This document shows, one piece after another, positions 26,504 through 36,072 of a DNA stretch of 64,000 nt. The position numbers were made by a program, and so were the translations under genes. Within the stretch, counting starts at the first letter, position 1. Each line of letters begins with the position of its first letter. The notes beneath the pieces are model-generated. The model saw only the letters and a list, made by a program, of their open reading frames with translations, ran no database searches and was not told the origin of the DNA. Source of the DNA: Desulfoluna sp. (GTDB lineage Bacteria; Desulfobacterota; Desulfobacteria; Desulfobacterales; Desulfolunaceae); NCBI RefSeq assembly GCF_030145185.1, contig NZ_JAQYWB010000003.1, positions 1 through 64,000 of the forward strand. The letters are read 5' to 3'.

Positions 26504-28024
26504 TCAATAGGCTTTGGCAAAGACCACGCGTTTTCTGCTGGGTTTTCCGCAGCAGATACAGGTGCCGTCCTCTTCTTCCCCTTCAAAGGGGATGCAGCGG
26601 ATGGTGACCTTCAGGTCGTTTTTAATGCGCTCTTCACAGGCGGCATCGCCGCACCAGTGGGAGAGGGCAAAGCCGCCATGGATTTCCGGCTTCTCTTCGC
26701 TCGTGGGGGTGAACCAGGCGTAGAAGGCCTCCTTGTCATCCATGCGGGTGGTGTTCTCCTTGCGGTATGCAAGGGCCCGGTCGTAAAGAGTGGCCTGGAT
26801 TTCGTCCAGAATGTCGGGGAGGGTGGCCAGGAGTTCTTCCCGCGTTACGCCGCGTTTCTCTTTGGGGGAGAGGTCGCGACGGGCCATGAAGACGGAGTCT
26901 GAGGCCATGTCCCGAGGGCCGATCTCGGCTCGCACAGGGATTCCTTTTTTAATCCAGTCCCAGCCCCGGGCACCGCCGATCTCGCGTTCGTCCACCTCCA
27001 CCTCGATGTTTCGGCCGTGGTAGCTCACCTGGGAGAGCTCTTCGGCCAGGTTGCGGGTGTAGGCCAGGACCGCCTCTTTCTCTTCGGGTTTCCGGAAGAT
27101 GGGGAGAAGCACCACATGGGCAGGAGCGATACGGGGGGGCATGATCACGCCGTCGTCATCGCCGTGGGTCATGATCATTCCACCGATGAGGCGGGTGGAG
27201 GTGCCCCAGGAGGTGGTCCAGGCATGCTCTTCTTTTTCGTCGGCGCTCTGGAAGGTGATGCCGGAGCTCTTGGCGAAGTTCTGACCGAGGAAGTGGGAGG
27301 TTCCGGCCTGAAGGGCTTTTCGGTCCTGCATCATGGCTTCGATGCAGAGGGTGTCCACCGCGCCGGGGAAGCGTTCGGAATCGGATTTTCGACCGCGGAT
27401 CACGGGGATGGCCAGGAACTCTTCGGCAAAGCGGGCGTACACTTCAAGCATCTGTTCGGTGCGGGCGAAGGCCTCTTCGGAGGTGGCGTGGGCGGTGTGG
27501 CCCTCCTGCCAGAGGAATTCGCTGGTCCGGAGGAAGGTTCGGGTGCGCATTTCCCATCGGACGACGTTGGCCCACTGGTTGATGAGGACGGGGAGGTCTC
27601 GGTAGCTGGAGATCCACTTGGAAAAGGAGTCGCCGATGATGGTCTCGGAGGTGGGCCGTACGATGAGGGGTTCGGCGAGTTTGCCGGCCGGAACCAGGCC
27701 GCCGTCAGGCCCCGCTTCGAGGCGGTGGTGGGTCACCACGGCGCACTCTTTGGCAAATCCTTCGACGTGTTCCGCCTCTTTTTCAAGGAAGCTCAAAGGA
27801 ATAAAGAGGGGGAAATAGGCGTTTTTCACCCCGGTCTTTTTGAACAGGCCGTTCATGGCTTGCTGGATGTTTTCCCAGAGCGCGTAGCCCCAGGGTTTGA
27901 TCACCATGCAACCGCGTACGGGGGAACTCTCGGCCATGTCGGAGGCCTTGACCACCTGCTGGTACCATTGGGGGTAGTCTTCGGTTCGGGTGGGGGTGAT
28001 AGCTGTCTGCACCTGTTTTGCCAT
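26504..28024 (-). CDS. proS: Prolyl-tRNA synthetase, archaeal/eukaryotic-like type (ProS3)
   Basis: 506 residues of the class II type without the bacterial insertion domain and with the C-terminal zinc-binding extension (CGDAAC.., GTCICCG) ending in FAKAY. Motif 2 is visible as RWEMRTRTFLRTSEFLWQEGHTAH and motif 3 as MMTHGDDDGVIMPPR-like (IMTHGDDDGVIMPP). It charges tRNA-Pro. ATG at 28024 with AGAGGACAACA. It follows ispG by 55 bp, an arrangement also reported for several deltaproteobacteria. Confidence 0.95.
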   Translation of the reverse strand: MAKQVQTAITPTRTEDYPQWYQQVVKASDMAESSPVRGCMVIKPWGYALWENIQQAMNGLFKKTGVKNAYFPLFIPLSFLEKEAEHVEGFAKECAVVTHHRLEAGPDGGLVPAGKLAEPLIVRPTSETIIGDSFSKWISSYRDLPVLINQWANVVRWEMRTRTFLRTSEFLWQEGHTAHATSEEAFARTEQMLEVYARFAEEFLAIPVIRGRKSDSERFPGAVDTLCIEAMMQDRKALQAGTSHFLGQNFAKSSGITFQSADEKEEHAWTTSWGTSTRLIGGMIMTHGDDDGVIMPPRIAPAHVVLLPIFRKPEEKEAVLAYTRNLAEELSQVSYHGRNIEVEVDEREIGGARGWDWIKKGIPVRAEIGPRDMASDSVFMARRDLSPKEKRGVTREELLATLPDILDEIQATLYDRALAYRKENTTRMDDKEAFYAWFTPTSEEKPEIHGGFALSHWCGDAACEERIKNDLKVTIRCIPFEGEEEDGTCICCGKPSRKRVVFAKAY

Positions 28025-28079
28025 TGTTGTCCTCTTGCGTAGAGCGGCCGGCGCTGTGAGCGGGCCGTCAGTGTTTAAG

Positions 28080-29153
28080 TCAGATTTTCTTTTCAAAGGT
28101 GTCGATGGCGGCCAGGAGCACCTCCACCAACTGGTCTTCGGGAAATTTTTTGACCAATTTCCCCTTTTCAAACAAAATGCCGATGCCGTTGCCGCCTGCA
28201 ATGCCGATGTCGGCTTCTTTGGCTTCACCGGGGCCGTTGACCACACAGCCCATGATGGCAATCTTCACCGGTGTTTTTCTTCCCAGCAGAGCCTTGTCTA
28301 CCTTTTCTACGATGGAAAAGAGATCGATGTTGCAGCGGCCACAGGTGGGGCAGGAGACAATCTCCGGCCCGAAGCGCCGGAGCTCCAGTGATTTTAAGAT
28401 CTCCTGGCCCACGCGGATCTCCTCCACGGGGTCCCGGGTCAGGGAGACGCGCAAGGTGTCACCGATCCCCTCGGCGAGGAGCATGCCGATGCCAAGGGAA
28501 GACTTCACCACCCCCGGGAAAAGAGATCCCGCCTCGGTGACCCCGACATGCAGGGGGTAGTCCACCTGACGGGAGAGGAGGCGGTAGGCCTCCACGGTTC
28601 GGGTGACGTCGGAGGCTTTGAGGGAGATCTTGATATCGGAAAAATCCAGATCCTCCAGAATACGAATATTCTCCAGGGCGCTGGCCACCATCGCTTCCGG
28701 GGTGACCCCGTTAAAACGATCCAGGATTTCCTGGGAGAGGGAGCCGGCGTTGACCCCGATGCGAATGGGCAGCCCGCGTTCTTTGGCGCAGGAGACCACC
28801 GAGACAACCTTGTCACGGCTACCGATGTTGCCGGGGTTGATCCGCAGGGCATCGGCCCCGTGTTCCGCCGCAGCCACGGCCAGTCGGTGGTCGAAGTGGA
28901 TATCGGCCACCAGGGGAATGGAGATCTGTTTTTTGATGGCGGAAATGGCTACGGCCGCTTCCATGCCGGGGACGGCCACCCGAATGATTTCACATCCCAC
29001 CTCTTCAAGGCGGTGGATCTGTGCCACGGTCGCCGTGATGTCTTCGGTATGGGTGTTGGTCATGGATTGAACCGATACCGGGGCGTCACCTCCCACGGCC
29101 ACGTCACCCACATGGAGGGTTCGGGTCTTTCTTCGTGTCTGAACCAAGGGCAT
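28080..29153 (-). CDS. ispG: 4-hydroxy-3-methylbut-2-enyl diphosphate synthase (IspG/GcpE)
   Basis: 357 residues, bacterial short form. It converts MEcPP to HMBPP in the MEP isoprenoid pathway. The 4Fe-4S cysteines are visible as SCPTCGRC and GCVVNGPGE, and the TIM-barrel part has SVQSMTNT near the N-terminus. It is the first gene of ispG-proS. The ATG is preceded only by a weak GGAAGAG. Reductant could be ferredoxin or flavodoxin; neither is encoded here. Confidence 0.95.
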   Translation of the reverse strand: MPLVQTRRKTRTLHVGDVAVGGDAPVSVQSMTNTHTEDITATVAQIHRLEEVGCEIIRVAVPGMEAAVAISAIKKQISIPLVADIHFDHRLAVAAAEHGADALRINPGNIGSRDKVVSVVSCAKERGLPIRIGVNAGSLSQEILDRFNGVTPEAMVASALENIRILEDLDFSDIKISLKASDVTRTVEAYRLLSRQVDYPLHVGVTEAGSLFPGVVKSSLGIGMLLAEGIGDTLRVSLTRDPVEEIRVGQEILKSLELRRFGPEIVSCPTCGRCNIDLFSIVEKVDKALLGRKTPVKIAIMGCVVNGPGEAKEADIGIAGGNGIGILFEKGKLVKKFPEDQLVEVLLAAIDTFEKKI

Positions 29154-29626
29154 GGGTCTTGTCTCTTCCGCCGGAAGGGCCTGTCGGGATGCGAGTAGGG
29201 CAGGCCAGAGTGGGCCTTGGGGGGGTCACCCCCGGCGATTCACTGCGGGCTTCCGAAAGCGCCTTTCAGCTGGTATTGTATCAGACGGGAGCGACGTGAA
29301 CCAGATGGTTCTCCAAAATCCCGTCACGATGGGTGTTTGGGAATGATCATCGCAATGCGTCGGTCAACCCGACCGCCTTTTCCGAAAACCATGGGAGAGG
29401 CCCCTGTCCCTGGGGCGCGGTGTGCCCCTCCGATGTATCGAAATCACCGGCCGGTTAAGAGGATGGGGGGGCCTTGCTGCTGGCGGAAACCATCACGATA
29501 AATGTTGGAAAAGAGTATCAGAACAGCCCAGCCCATGGCAAGGGAAATGAAGCTGGGCAAAGGCCCGTCACATGGGCGCTTGACGCAAACACCAGACCAG
29601 AGATCAGATTATGAGGAGGACGCGGC
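29154..29626. other. Divergent spacer between ispG and the duplicated-Cys protein gene
   Basis: 473 bp holding the promoters of both flanking genes. I see no convincing hexamers, repeats or open frames here. Confidence 0.3.
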
Positions 29627-30025
29627 ATGGGGTTGATAAATGAAGCGGTGGAACAAGGCCTGGCAGCGGTTGCCAGGGAGGGTCGCATCAGCTGTGCAGC
29701 GGCCCTGGCGACGGCCTTTCGTTGCGGTATTACGCCAGGGGAAGTCGGGGACTGTATCGATGCGATGGGGCTTCGCATTCATTCCTGCCAGTTGGGCCTG
29801 TTCGGCTACGGACCTGGAAAGCAGAAACGAATCCTGATGCCAGAGGTTATTTCTGACGAGGTGGCGGCTTGGGTGTCGCGTTGCGCCGAGGCGAAAGGCC
29901 ACGTTACCTGTGAAGAAATTTTTACCCGGGCCAAGGGAGAGGGGCTCTCTCGCGCGCTCCTGGCCGGGGCCTGTGAAAAGACGGGCGTCAAGATTCGAGA
30001 GTGTCAGCTGGGGGCCTTTGGTTAA
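29627..30025 (+). CDS. Internally duplicated Cys-containing protein of unknown function
   Basis: 132 residues made of two similar halves (about 10-60 and 80-132). Each half has an initial ISC/VTC cysteine (C23, C95), a mid cysteine (C43, C116) and the closing motif CQLGLFG / CQLGAFG (C54, C126), with nearly identical spacings (20/21 and 11/10). The helices between resemble a winged-helix or DNA/metal-binding fold, but I do not recognise a named family. GAGGAGG lies before the ATG. A rubredoxin gene follows 159 bp later, so a redox or metal link is possible (inference). Confidence 0.75.
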   Translation: MGLINEAVEQGLAAVAREGRISCAAALATAFRCGITPGEVGDCIDAMGLRIHSCQLGLFGYGPGKQKRILMPEVISDEVAAWVSRCAEAKGHVTCEEIFTRAKGEGLSRALLAGACEKTGVKIRECQLGAFG

Positions 30026-30184
30026 CAGGCACGGAGCTCCGTTCCTGCCGCGGTAAAACAGGTTGGAATATTAATGAAAAACTTGATATTCTTATTCCGT
30101 ATTCCCATTCCGTCTGATCGTTTGACCGCAAGACCTGCCCATTTCCCGTTTTAGATTTTTTAACCTATCGAAGGAGGTGTTTTC

Positions 30185-30394
30185 ATGGCCTTACCCAAAG
30201 ACATGTATCAATGCCAGGTTCACAACTGTGGGTATGTTTACGACCCGGATCAAGGGGAGCCGAAGACAAGCACGCCTCCCGGAACAGCTTTCAAGGATTT
30301 GCCTGAGGACTGGGCCTGCCCCTTCTGTCAGGCGTCTAAGAAAAGCTTTCGGCCCCTGGCCGGACCGGGGTCGGTGATGGAGGAGGGGGTTTGA
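30185..30394 (+). CDS. rub: Rubredoxin with CX4C first knuckle
   Basis: 69 residues. The iron ligands are C10, C15, C45 and C48, with the GYVYDP and [11 protein letters not shown] signatures. The first pair is CX4C instead of the usual CX2C, as described for the second rubredoxin of Desulfovibrio desulfuricans. It is a one-electron carrier in the cytoplasm, typically serving oxygen or peroxide reductases. AAGGAGGTGTTTTC precedes the ATG. The C-terminal tail (about 15 residues) is longer than in minimal rubredoxins. Confidence 0.93.
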   Translation: MALPKDMYQCQVHNCGYVYDPDQGEPKTSTPPGTAFKDLPEDWACPFCQASKKSFRPLAGPGSVMEEGV

Positions 30395-30607
30395 GAGTGC
30401 CGTAAGGTACCCGATATCCTGGGGTGCCGAATGAGAATGGGCCGTGCCTGATCCGGAAAAGGGTTGGGTACGGCTTTTCTTGTCGGGGAAAAGGGGTGAG
30501 CGGAGACTTTAAAAAGGGCGATGGTGGCGGGGCCTGTGAGAAGGGGGGGTGCCGTGATAGGCCAGGGGGCTGCCGAATGGGCGGATCCCCTGGCCGTCGG
30601 AGGCGTC

Positions 30608-31234
30608 TTACTTCAGAAAGGGGTTGTACTGCTTTTCGGTGCCGATGGATGTTTTCGGGCCGTGTCCGGTGTAGATGACGGTGGCATCGGGGAGAGAAAA
30701 CAGCTGATTTTTAATGCTGGAGATGAGGGTCGCGTAGTTTCCGCCAGGCAGGTCGGTGCGCCCAATGGAGCCATAGAAGAGGGTGTCCCCTGCGAAGGCG
30801 ACATTGTCCTCTTTGCAGTACAAGGTGATGCCGCCGGGCGTGTGGCCCGGAGTGTGCAGGACAGTCAGGCTCTTCTCACCAAAGGTGATGGTGTCTCCGT
30901 CCGCTATGAAGCGGTCGGCGGGGGGAGAGTTTTCCGCCTGCAGTCCGAAGGCCATGGCTGTGACGGAGAGCTCCTGAAGCATGCCGGCGTCGGCTTCATG
31001 GATCAGGATGTCAGCGCCCGTGGCCTCTTTGAGGCGTTTGTTGGCACCCACATGGTCAAAATGGCCGTGGGTGTTGATGATGGCGGTGACTGTGAGGTGC
31101 TCGTCGGCCAGGGCTTTTAAGATACGGTCGGCGTCGTCACCGGGGTCGATGACGGCGGCCTGGCGTGTGGCTTCACATCCGAGGATGATGCAGTTCGCGC
31201 CGATGGGGCCTACAACAAGATCTTTGATCAGCAA
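30608..31234 (-). CDS. Metallo-beta-lactamase-fold hydrolase (glyoxalase II-like)
   Basis: 208 residues. The THGHFDH motif (about 55-61), HTPGHTPGG and AGDTLF give the metal ligands of the glyoxalase II/YcbL group; there is no C-terminal GloB helical domain. A thioester hydrolase is the likely activity, substrate unknown. Start is TTG at 31234 with AAGGAGG 8 nt upstream. It lies 172 bp downstream of nusB in the same direction. Confidence 0.9.
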   Translation of the reverse strand: MLIKDLVVGPIGANCIILGCEATRQAAVIDPGDDADRILKALADEHLTVTAIINTHGHFDHVGANKRLKEATGADILIHEADAGMLQELSVTAMAFGLQAENSPPADRFIADGDTITFGEKSLTVLHTPGHTPGGITLYCKEDNVAFAGDTLFYGSIGRTDLPGGNYATLISSIKNQLFSLPDATVIYTGHGPKTSIGTEKQYNPFLK

Positions 31235-31406
31235 GGTCGGATCCTCCTTGACTCTCTGCAGCGAGAGGATGGTTGGTCCAGACCTGTTATGGCCTCAGAG
31301 AGGGCCTCTGGGGCGTCATGTCGGTCCGGGATCGGATTCCACTTGGGTGGCGAAGGCCCGGGAGGGGTCAAACGGGGTTGGACACCCTCCCGGCGTTATC
31401 GGTGTT

Positions 31407-31811
31407 TCATTTGTTGTCAGCGGATATGGCGTCTAAAATACCGTTGATAAAAGCGCCTGACTCTGCGGTTCCAAAGTGTTTGCCGATTTCAATGGCTTCG
31501 TTGATAGCCACCTTGTCCGGCACGTCGTCCAGGAACAGGATCTCAAACACCCCCACGCGCAACGCGTTTCGATCCACGGAAGACATGCGGTAGACCTTCC
31601 AGTTCTTGGATCGGTTTGCGATGGTGGCGTCAATCTCCTCCCGGTGAGTCATCACACCTTCTGTCAGCGTATCGAAAAAGGGAAGAAACGCTTCTCTGGT
31701 GATAAAATGCTCGCGAAAGAGTGCCACCGCCTCGTGGCGGTCATTGGTCTGTATGTCCGCAAAAAAGAGAGCCTGTAGTGCAAGCTCCCGTGCGCCTCGT
31801 CTTACTCCCAT
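31407..31811 (-). CDS. nusB: Transcription antitermination factor NusB
   Basis: 134 residues, all-helical. The RRGARELALQALF N-terminal RNA-binding segment and the VAINEAIEIGKHFG segment define the family. It binds boxA RNA with NusE (S10) for rRNA antitermination. Its ATG directly abuts the ribH stop (TAAATG), so it is translationally coupled to ribH, the last step of the rib cluster. Confidence 0.95.
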   Translation of the reverse strand: MGVRRGARELALQALFFADIQTNDRHEAVALFREHFITREAFLPFFDTLTEGVMTHREEIDATIANRSKNWKVYRMSSVDRNALRVGVFEILFLDDVPDKVAINEAIEIGKHFGTAESGAFINGILDAISADNK

Positions 31812-32291
31812 TTACTTCTGTCCTTCATCCATGACGGTCATGAGGTTGGCCATCTCAATGGCAGCCAGGGCGCAGTCAAAGCCTTTGTTCCCTGATTTGG
31901 TGCCGGCCCGTTCGATGGCCTGCTCGATGGTATCGGTGGTAATGACTCCGAAAATGACGGGGATGGACGCATCCAGGCTGACCTGGGCGACGCCTTTGGA
32001 GACTTCGGCGCACACATAGTCAAAGTGGGGTGTAGCGCCTCGGATGACGGCTCCCAGGCAGATCACGGCGTCATATTTTTGAGTCTGCACGGCTTTTTTG
32101 GCCAACAGGGGAATTTCATAGGCGCCGGGGACTTTGATGATGTCGATGTCGGCGTCGTTTGTCCCGCTTCGTGTCAACCCATCCACGGCACCGCCCACAA
32201 GGCGTTCGGTGATAAAGTCGTTGAAGCGGCTCACGACGATGGCAAATTTTTTGCCTTCGGAAATCAGGTTGGATTGAATAATATTGGGCAT
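31812..32291 (-). CDS. ribH: 6,7-dimethyl-8-ribityllumazine synthase
   Basis: 159-residue-class protein (ATG at 32291). It joins 5-amino-6-ribitylaminouracil with dihydroxybutanone phosphate. Visible: SRFNDFIT near the N-terminus, [23 protein letters not shown] with the catalytic His, and [24 protein letters not shown] precedes the start; an 11-codon upstream extension has no advantage. It follows ribBA by 101 bp. Confidence 0.95.
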   Translation of the reverse strand: MPNIIQSNLISEGKKFAIVVSRFNDFITERLVGGAVDGLTRSGTNDADIDIIKVPGAYEIPLLAKKAVQTQKYDAVICLGAVIRGATPHFDYVCAEVSKGVAQVSLDASIPVIFGVITTDTIEQAIERAGTKSGNKGFDCALAAIEMANLMTVMDEGQK

Positions 32292-32392
32292 GGTGAGTCC
32301 CTTTTCCTCTATGGTGTCTGTCAAAATGTGAAAACAGGAGCGACGATGGGGCCAATCGCTCCGGGTTCATTTTTGGGCGCTTGTCCCTCTCC

Positions 32393-33622
32393 CTACATGT
32401 TGTGGGAGTCTTTTTTTGTCTCAATTTTCAGGGTGTGACCCATCTTAAGCTTTTTGCACGACAGGTAGCCCTGATTGTGGATGTTGGTGTGCACTTCAAT
32501 GGGCACCTGCTCTACCACGGAGAGCCCATAGCCCTGAAGGCCAACCATTTTCTTCGGGTTGTTGGTCATCAGGCGCATCTTGCGGACCCCGATATCGGCG
32601 AGCATTTGAGCCCCGATGCCGTAGTCCCGGAGGTCGGCCTTGAATCCGAGTTTTTCGTTGGCCTCCACCGTATCGTATCCCTGGCGCTGGAGCTCATAGG
32701 CCTTCAGCTTGTTGACCAGGCCGATGCCGCGTCCTTCCTGGCGCAGGTAGAGAATGACCCCGGCCCCTTCATCGTTGATGCGGGCCATGGCGCGTTGGAG
32801 CTGGTCGCCACAGTCGCACTTCAAGGAGCCGAAGATGTCGCCGGTCATGCATTCGGAGTGAACGCGGACGAGGACGGGGTTTTCCGGATCGATCTCCCCT
32901 TTGACCATGGCGATGTGGGTGAGGTTGTCCAGATCGTTCTCGTAGGCGATGATGCGGAAATCCCCTCCAAAGGAGGTGGGGATGACGGTTTCCGCAGCCC
33001 TTCGAACAAAGGACTCTTTTTTCATGCGGTATTCGACCAGATCCGCCACGGTACAGATGCCGATGCCATGCTCTTTGCTGAACGCCTCCAGGGAGGGCAT
33101 GCGGGCCATGGTGCCATCGTCGTCCATGATCTCACAGATCACGGCCGCGGGTTTCAGGCCGGCCAGGCGCGAGAGGTCGACGGACCCTTCGGTTTGCCCC
33201 ACGCGGACCATGACTCCACCGTCGCGTGCACGCAAGGGGAAGATGTGGCCTGGGCGGGCGATGTCGGCGGCCGTGGTTTTGTCGGCCACCGCCGTGAGGA
33301 TGGTGGTGGCGCGGTCTGCCGCAGAGATGCCAGTGGTGACGCCCTCCTTGGCTTCGATGGAGACGGTAAAACCGGTACCGAACTGGCTGGTGTTGTCATC
33401 CACCATCATGGGCAGATCCAGATGATCACACATCTGGGAGGACATGGGCAGGCAGATGAGACCCCGTCCGTATTTGGCCATGAAGTTGATGGCTTCGGGG
33501 GTGACCGCCTCAGCGGCCATGGTGAGATCTCCTTCGTTTTCCCGGTCTTCATCATCGGCAAGGATGACCATGCGACCGGCGCGAATCTCTTCAATGGCTT
33601 CTTCAATGGAAATAACGGGCAT
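32393..33622 (-). CDS. ribBA: Bifunctional DHBP synthase/GTP cyclohydrolase II
   Basis: 409 residues. The N-terminal RibB domain (1 to about 200) has [11 protein letters not shown] and the C-terminal RibA domain (about 205-409) has [10 protein letters not shown], the zinc cysteines of LKCDCGDQL and RQEGRGIGL. It makes both precursors of riboflavin, from ribulose 5-phosphate and GTP. Both active sites look intact. GAGGAG upstream of ATG 33622; 59 bp from ribE. No FMN riboswitch lies in front of any rib gene here. Confidence 0.96.
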   Translation of the reverse strand: MPVISIEEAIEEIRAGRMVILADDEDRENEGDLTMAAEAVTPEAINFMAKYGRGLICLPMSSQMCDHLDLPMMVDDNTSQFGTGFTVSIEAKEGVTTGISAADRATTILTAVADKTTAADIARPGHIFPLRARDGGVMVRVGQTEGSVDLSRLAGLKPAAVICEIMDDDGTMARMPSLEAFSKEHGIGICTVADLVEYRMKKESFVRRAAETVIPTSFGGDFRIIAYENDLDNLTHIAMVKGEIDPENPVLVRVHSECMTGDIFGSLKCDCGDQLQRAMARINDEGAGVILYLRQEGRGIGLVNKLKAYELQRQGYDTVEANEKLGFKADLRDYGIGAQMLADIGVRKMRLMTNNPKKMVGLQGYGLSVVEQVPIEVHTNIHNQGYLSCKKLKMGHTLKIETKKDSHNM

Positions 33623-33681
33623 AGCAGACTCCTCATTACACTCTATATGAAAGAGGCCAGGGAGCGGCCCCTTTTTCTCAC

Positions 33682-34338
33682 TTATAAAAACCCTTTTTCG
33701 GCCAGAAAGGCGACGTCGATGGACGAGGGTTTCGTGTCTGGGTCACCTTTTGGGGTCATGAGAAATTTTTCGATGTACTTTCCCACCATATCCGTCTCAA
33801 TGTTGACTATGGAGCCCGGTTGTTTGAAGCCGATGCTGGTGATGTCGGCGGTGTGGGGGATGATGCTCAAGGTGAAGGTGGTGTCCGTGACCTCGTTGAT
33901 GGTGAGGCTGATGCCGTCCACGGCAACGGACCCTTTTTCGATCATGTAGCGGGAGAGATGTTTGTCAACGGCGATGGTTATGATGACGGCATTGGAGAGG
34001 CGCTCTTTGCTGACGATGGTGCCGACGCCGTCCACATGGCCAGAGACGATGTGGCCGTCCAGCCGGTCGGAGAGGCGCAAGGCTCGCTCCAGGTTGACCC
34101 GGGAGCCGGGGCGGATGGAGGAAAAGACAGTGCGGCGGATGGTTTCGGGGGCGACGTCCACTTCAAAGCGCTGGCCGTCAAGGACCACAGCTGTGAGGCA
34201 GCTGCCGTTGACGGCGATGCTGTCCCCGAGCTTGACACGGTCGAGGGAAAAGTCGGCCTCAATGGTGAACCGGGACCCCTGGCCTGTGGGGCGAATGTCC
34301 CTGATGGTTCCGAATCCTTCAATAATACCGGTGAACAT
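33682..34338 (-). CDS. ribE: Riboflavin synthase alpha chain
   Basis: 218 residues with two tandem lumazine-binding domains: MFTGIIEG start, VNGSCLTAV and SRVNLERAL in the first, DGVGTI, VAVDGISLTIN and GSIVNIETD in the second. It dismutates two lumazines to riboflavin. The MFTGIIEG N-terminus fixes the start. 79 bp after ribD. Confidence 0.95.
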   Translation of the reverse strand: MFTGIIEGFGTIRDIRPTGQGSRFTIEADFSLDRVKLGDSIAVNGSCLTAVVLDGQRFEVDVAPETIRRTVFSSIRPGSRVNLERALRLSDRLDGHIVSGHVDGVGTIVSKERLSNAVIITIAVDKHLSRYMIEKGSVAVDGISLTINEVTDTTFTLSIIPHTADITSIGFKQPGSIVNIETDMVGKYIEKFLMTPKGDPDTKPSSIDVAFLAEKGFL

Positions 34339-34417
34339 ACCTCATCGCCTCTTTCAAGAAAGCCTTTTCTGTGGGGACTCACATCCAGCATGCCCCAAGC
34401 GGGGAGCCGTGGAATCT

Positions 34418-35518
34418 CTACAGGTAGCCCTCGATCATTACGTCATTGTCAAAGTGTCGAACGGCAACACGGGAAAGGGTCAGTGCCTCATTCATGGAGA
34501 GGGGTCCTTTTCCTGCCGTGATGGGAAATCCGTCGTCTCCGGTGAGGAGTTTGGGCGCGAGGTAGATGCGGAATTTGTCCACGATCTTCGCGTCCAGGGC
34601 GGATTTGAGAAGGGTGGCCCCCCCCTCGATGAGGAGACTCTGAATCTTCTCTTTTCCCAGAATGGCCATCAGAGAGGCGAGATCCACACGCTGATCCTTC
34701 AAAGGAACCTCCAAAACGCGCGCGCCGGCGGCCTCTAATCGGGCCTTCTTTTGCCTGGCTTCACAGGGTTCCTCGGGGATCTTGCCGCAAACAACGATTG
34801 TATCAGAATCGGATTTGAGCTGCAATACCCTCGCGTCTTCATCCATGGAGAGGCGGCTGTCCAGAACGATGCGGATGGGATCTTTCCCGCCAGTCTCCAG
34901 GCGACAGGTGAGGGAGGGGTTGTCGGCTTTTACCGTCCCGATCCCCACCATAATAGCGTCCACCGCATGTCTCAGCTCGTGGACATGGCGCCTCGATTTT
35001 TCTCCGGTAATCCACTGGGAGTGGCCGGTGGAGGCGGCCGTCCGTCCGTCTAAGGTCGCGGCGCTCTTGGCGATGACAAAGGGGCGGCCTGTCTGGACAT
35101 GTTTGATGAATCCCTCATTGATCGCCTCGGCCTTCTCCCGGAGAAGGCCACAGGTCACCTCAACGCCTTGGGCCCTGAGGCGGTCGATGCCGCCTGCGGC
35201 CACCGGGTTGGGGTCTTCCATGGCGATGAAGACGCGCCGTATGCCGGCGGCGAGAATCTTTTCCGTGCAGGGCGGGGTTTTGCCGGTGTGGTTGCAGGGC
35301 TCCAGGGTGACGTAGATGTCGGCTCCCCTGGCTTCCTCGCCCGCTTCGTCCAGGGCAAAGACCTCGGCATGGGGGCCGCCGCAGACTTTGTGCCGCCCGC
35401 GTCCCACGACCTGTCCGTTTTTGACCACCACCGCTCCAACGGCGGGGTTGGGGGAGGTCCACCCGATGCTCCGTGTTGCCAGAGCCAGGGCCATCTCCAT
35501 ATATTCATGAGCCTCCAT
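34418..35518 (-). CDS. ribD: Bifunctional pyrimidine deaminase/reductase RibD
   Basis: 366 residues. The deaminase domain has PHAEVFAL and the zinc cysteines PCNHTGKTPPC; the reductase domain has SAATLDGRTA, GIGTVKADNP and EGGATLL. It performs steps two and three of riboflavin synthesis. The start at 35518 (AAAGGGGGAGCC) gives the usual MEAHEYM.. beginning; the open frame to 35659 overlaps nrdR and is not used. 49 bp after nrdR. Confidence 0.95.
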   Translation of the reverse strand: MEAHEYMEMALALATRSIGWTSPNPAVGAVVVKNGQVVGRGRHKVCGGPHAEVFALDEAGEEARGADIYVTLEPCNHTGKTPPCTEKILAAGIRRVFIAMEDPNPVAAGGIDRLRAQGVEVTCGLLREKAEAINEGFIKHVQTGRPFVIAKSAATLDGRTAASTGHSQWITGEKSRRHVHELRHAVDAIMVGIGTVKADNPSLTCRLETGGKDPIRIVLDSRLSMDEDARVLQLKSDSDTIVVCGKIPEEPCEARQKKARLEAAGARVLEVPLKDQRVDLASLMAILGKEKIQSLLIEGGATLLKSALDAKIVDKFRIYLAPKLLTGDDGFPITAGKGPLSMNEALTLSRVAVRHFDNDVMIEGYL

Positions 35519-35567
35519 GGCTCCCCCTTTCTGTGTCGCTTGTCTCCTGCCGTGCCGGCAGGGGGTG

Positions 35568-36029
35568 TTACTGCTCCTCTTTGGAGAGGAGGCCTTTGAG
35601 TTCCATGACGAAGTCGTTGACGTCTTTGAACTCTCGATAGACCGAGGCAAACCGGACATAGGCGATGTCGTTTTTGCCGTGGAGCCAGACCATCACCTTC
35701 TCGCCGATTTTCTGGGAGGGGATCTCTTTCTCCCCGGTTTCCCGTAAGTCCCGCTCCAGCTCATCTAAATACGCGTCGATGGCGTTGACGCTGATGTCCA
35801 GCTTTTCGCAGGCCCGGTAGAGGCCGGAGGCGACCTTGTCTCTATTAAATTCTTCTCGACGGCCATCTTTTTTTACGATCATGACCGGCAGTTTTTCCAC
35901 ATGCTCATAGGTGGTGAAGCGTCGGTTACAGGCGAGGCACTCCCGGCGCCTCCGGATTTCATTTTTGTCCTTTGTGTCCCGCGAGTCCACGACTTTGGTA
36001 TTGTCTTCTGCGCAGTAGGGGCATTTCAT
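35568..36029 (-). CDS. nrdR: Transcriptional repressor NrdR
   Basis: 153 residues. Zinc ribbon CPYC (3-6) with CLAC (31-34) followed by RRFTTYE, then the ATP-cone domain (VKKDGRREEFNRDKV). It represses ribonucleotide reductase genes by binding NrdR boxes in response to dATP. No nrd gene lies in the window. AAGGAGAATGCC precedes the ATG. Confidence 0.96.
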   Translation of the reverse strand: MKCPYCAEDNTKVVDSRDTKDKNEIRRRRECLACNRRFTTYEHVEKLPVMIVKKDGRREEFNRDKVASGLYRACEKLDISVNAIDAYLDELERDLRETGEKEIPSQKIGEKVMVWLHGKNDIAYVRFASVYREFKDVNDFVMELKGLLSKEEQ

Positions 36030-36072
36030 GGCATTCTCCTTGTCACAGTGGTCAGACGGTTGAAACTCCGGT

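Noticed and set aside
31358-31393. Terminator between nusB and the MBL hydrolase gene
   Set aside because: CCGGGAGGG/CCCTCCCGG can pair, but the loop is about 18 nt and no T-run follows on the minus strand.
32325-32392. FMN riboswitch in front of ribH or other rib genes
   Set aside because: Spacers between the rib genes are 49-101 bp and lack the conserved RFN element segments; the genes are embedded in a housekeeping operon.
32381-33949. 522-aa frame antisense to ribBA and ribE
   Set aside because: Spans two real genes in opposite orientation, including their spacer; composition is that of a shadow.
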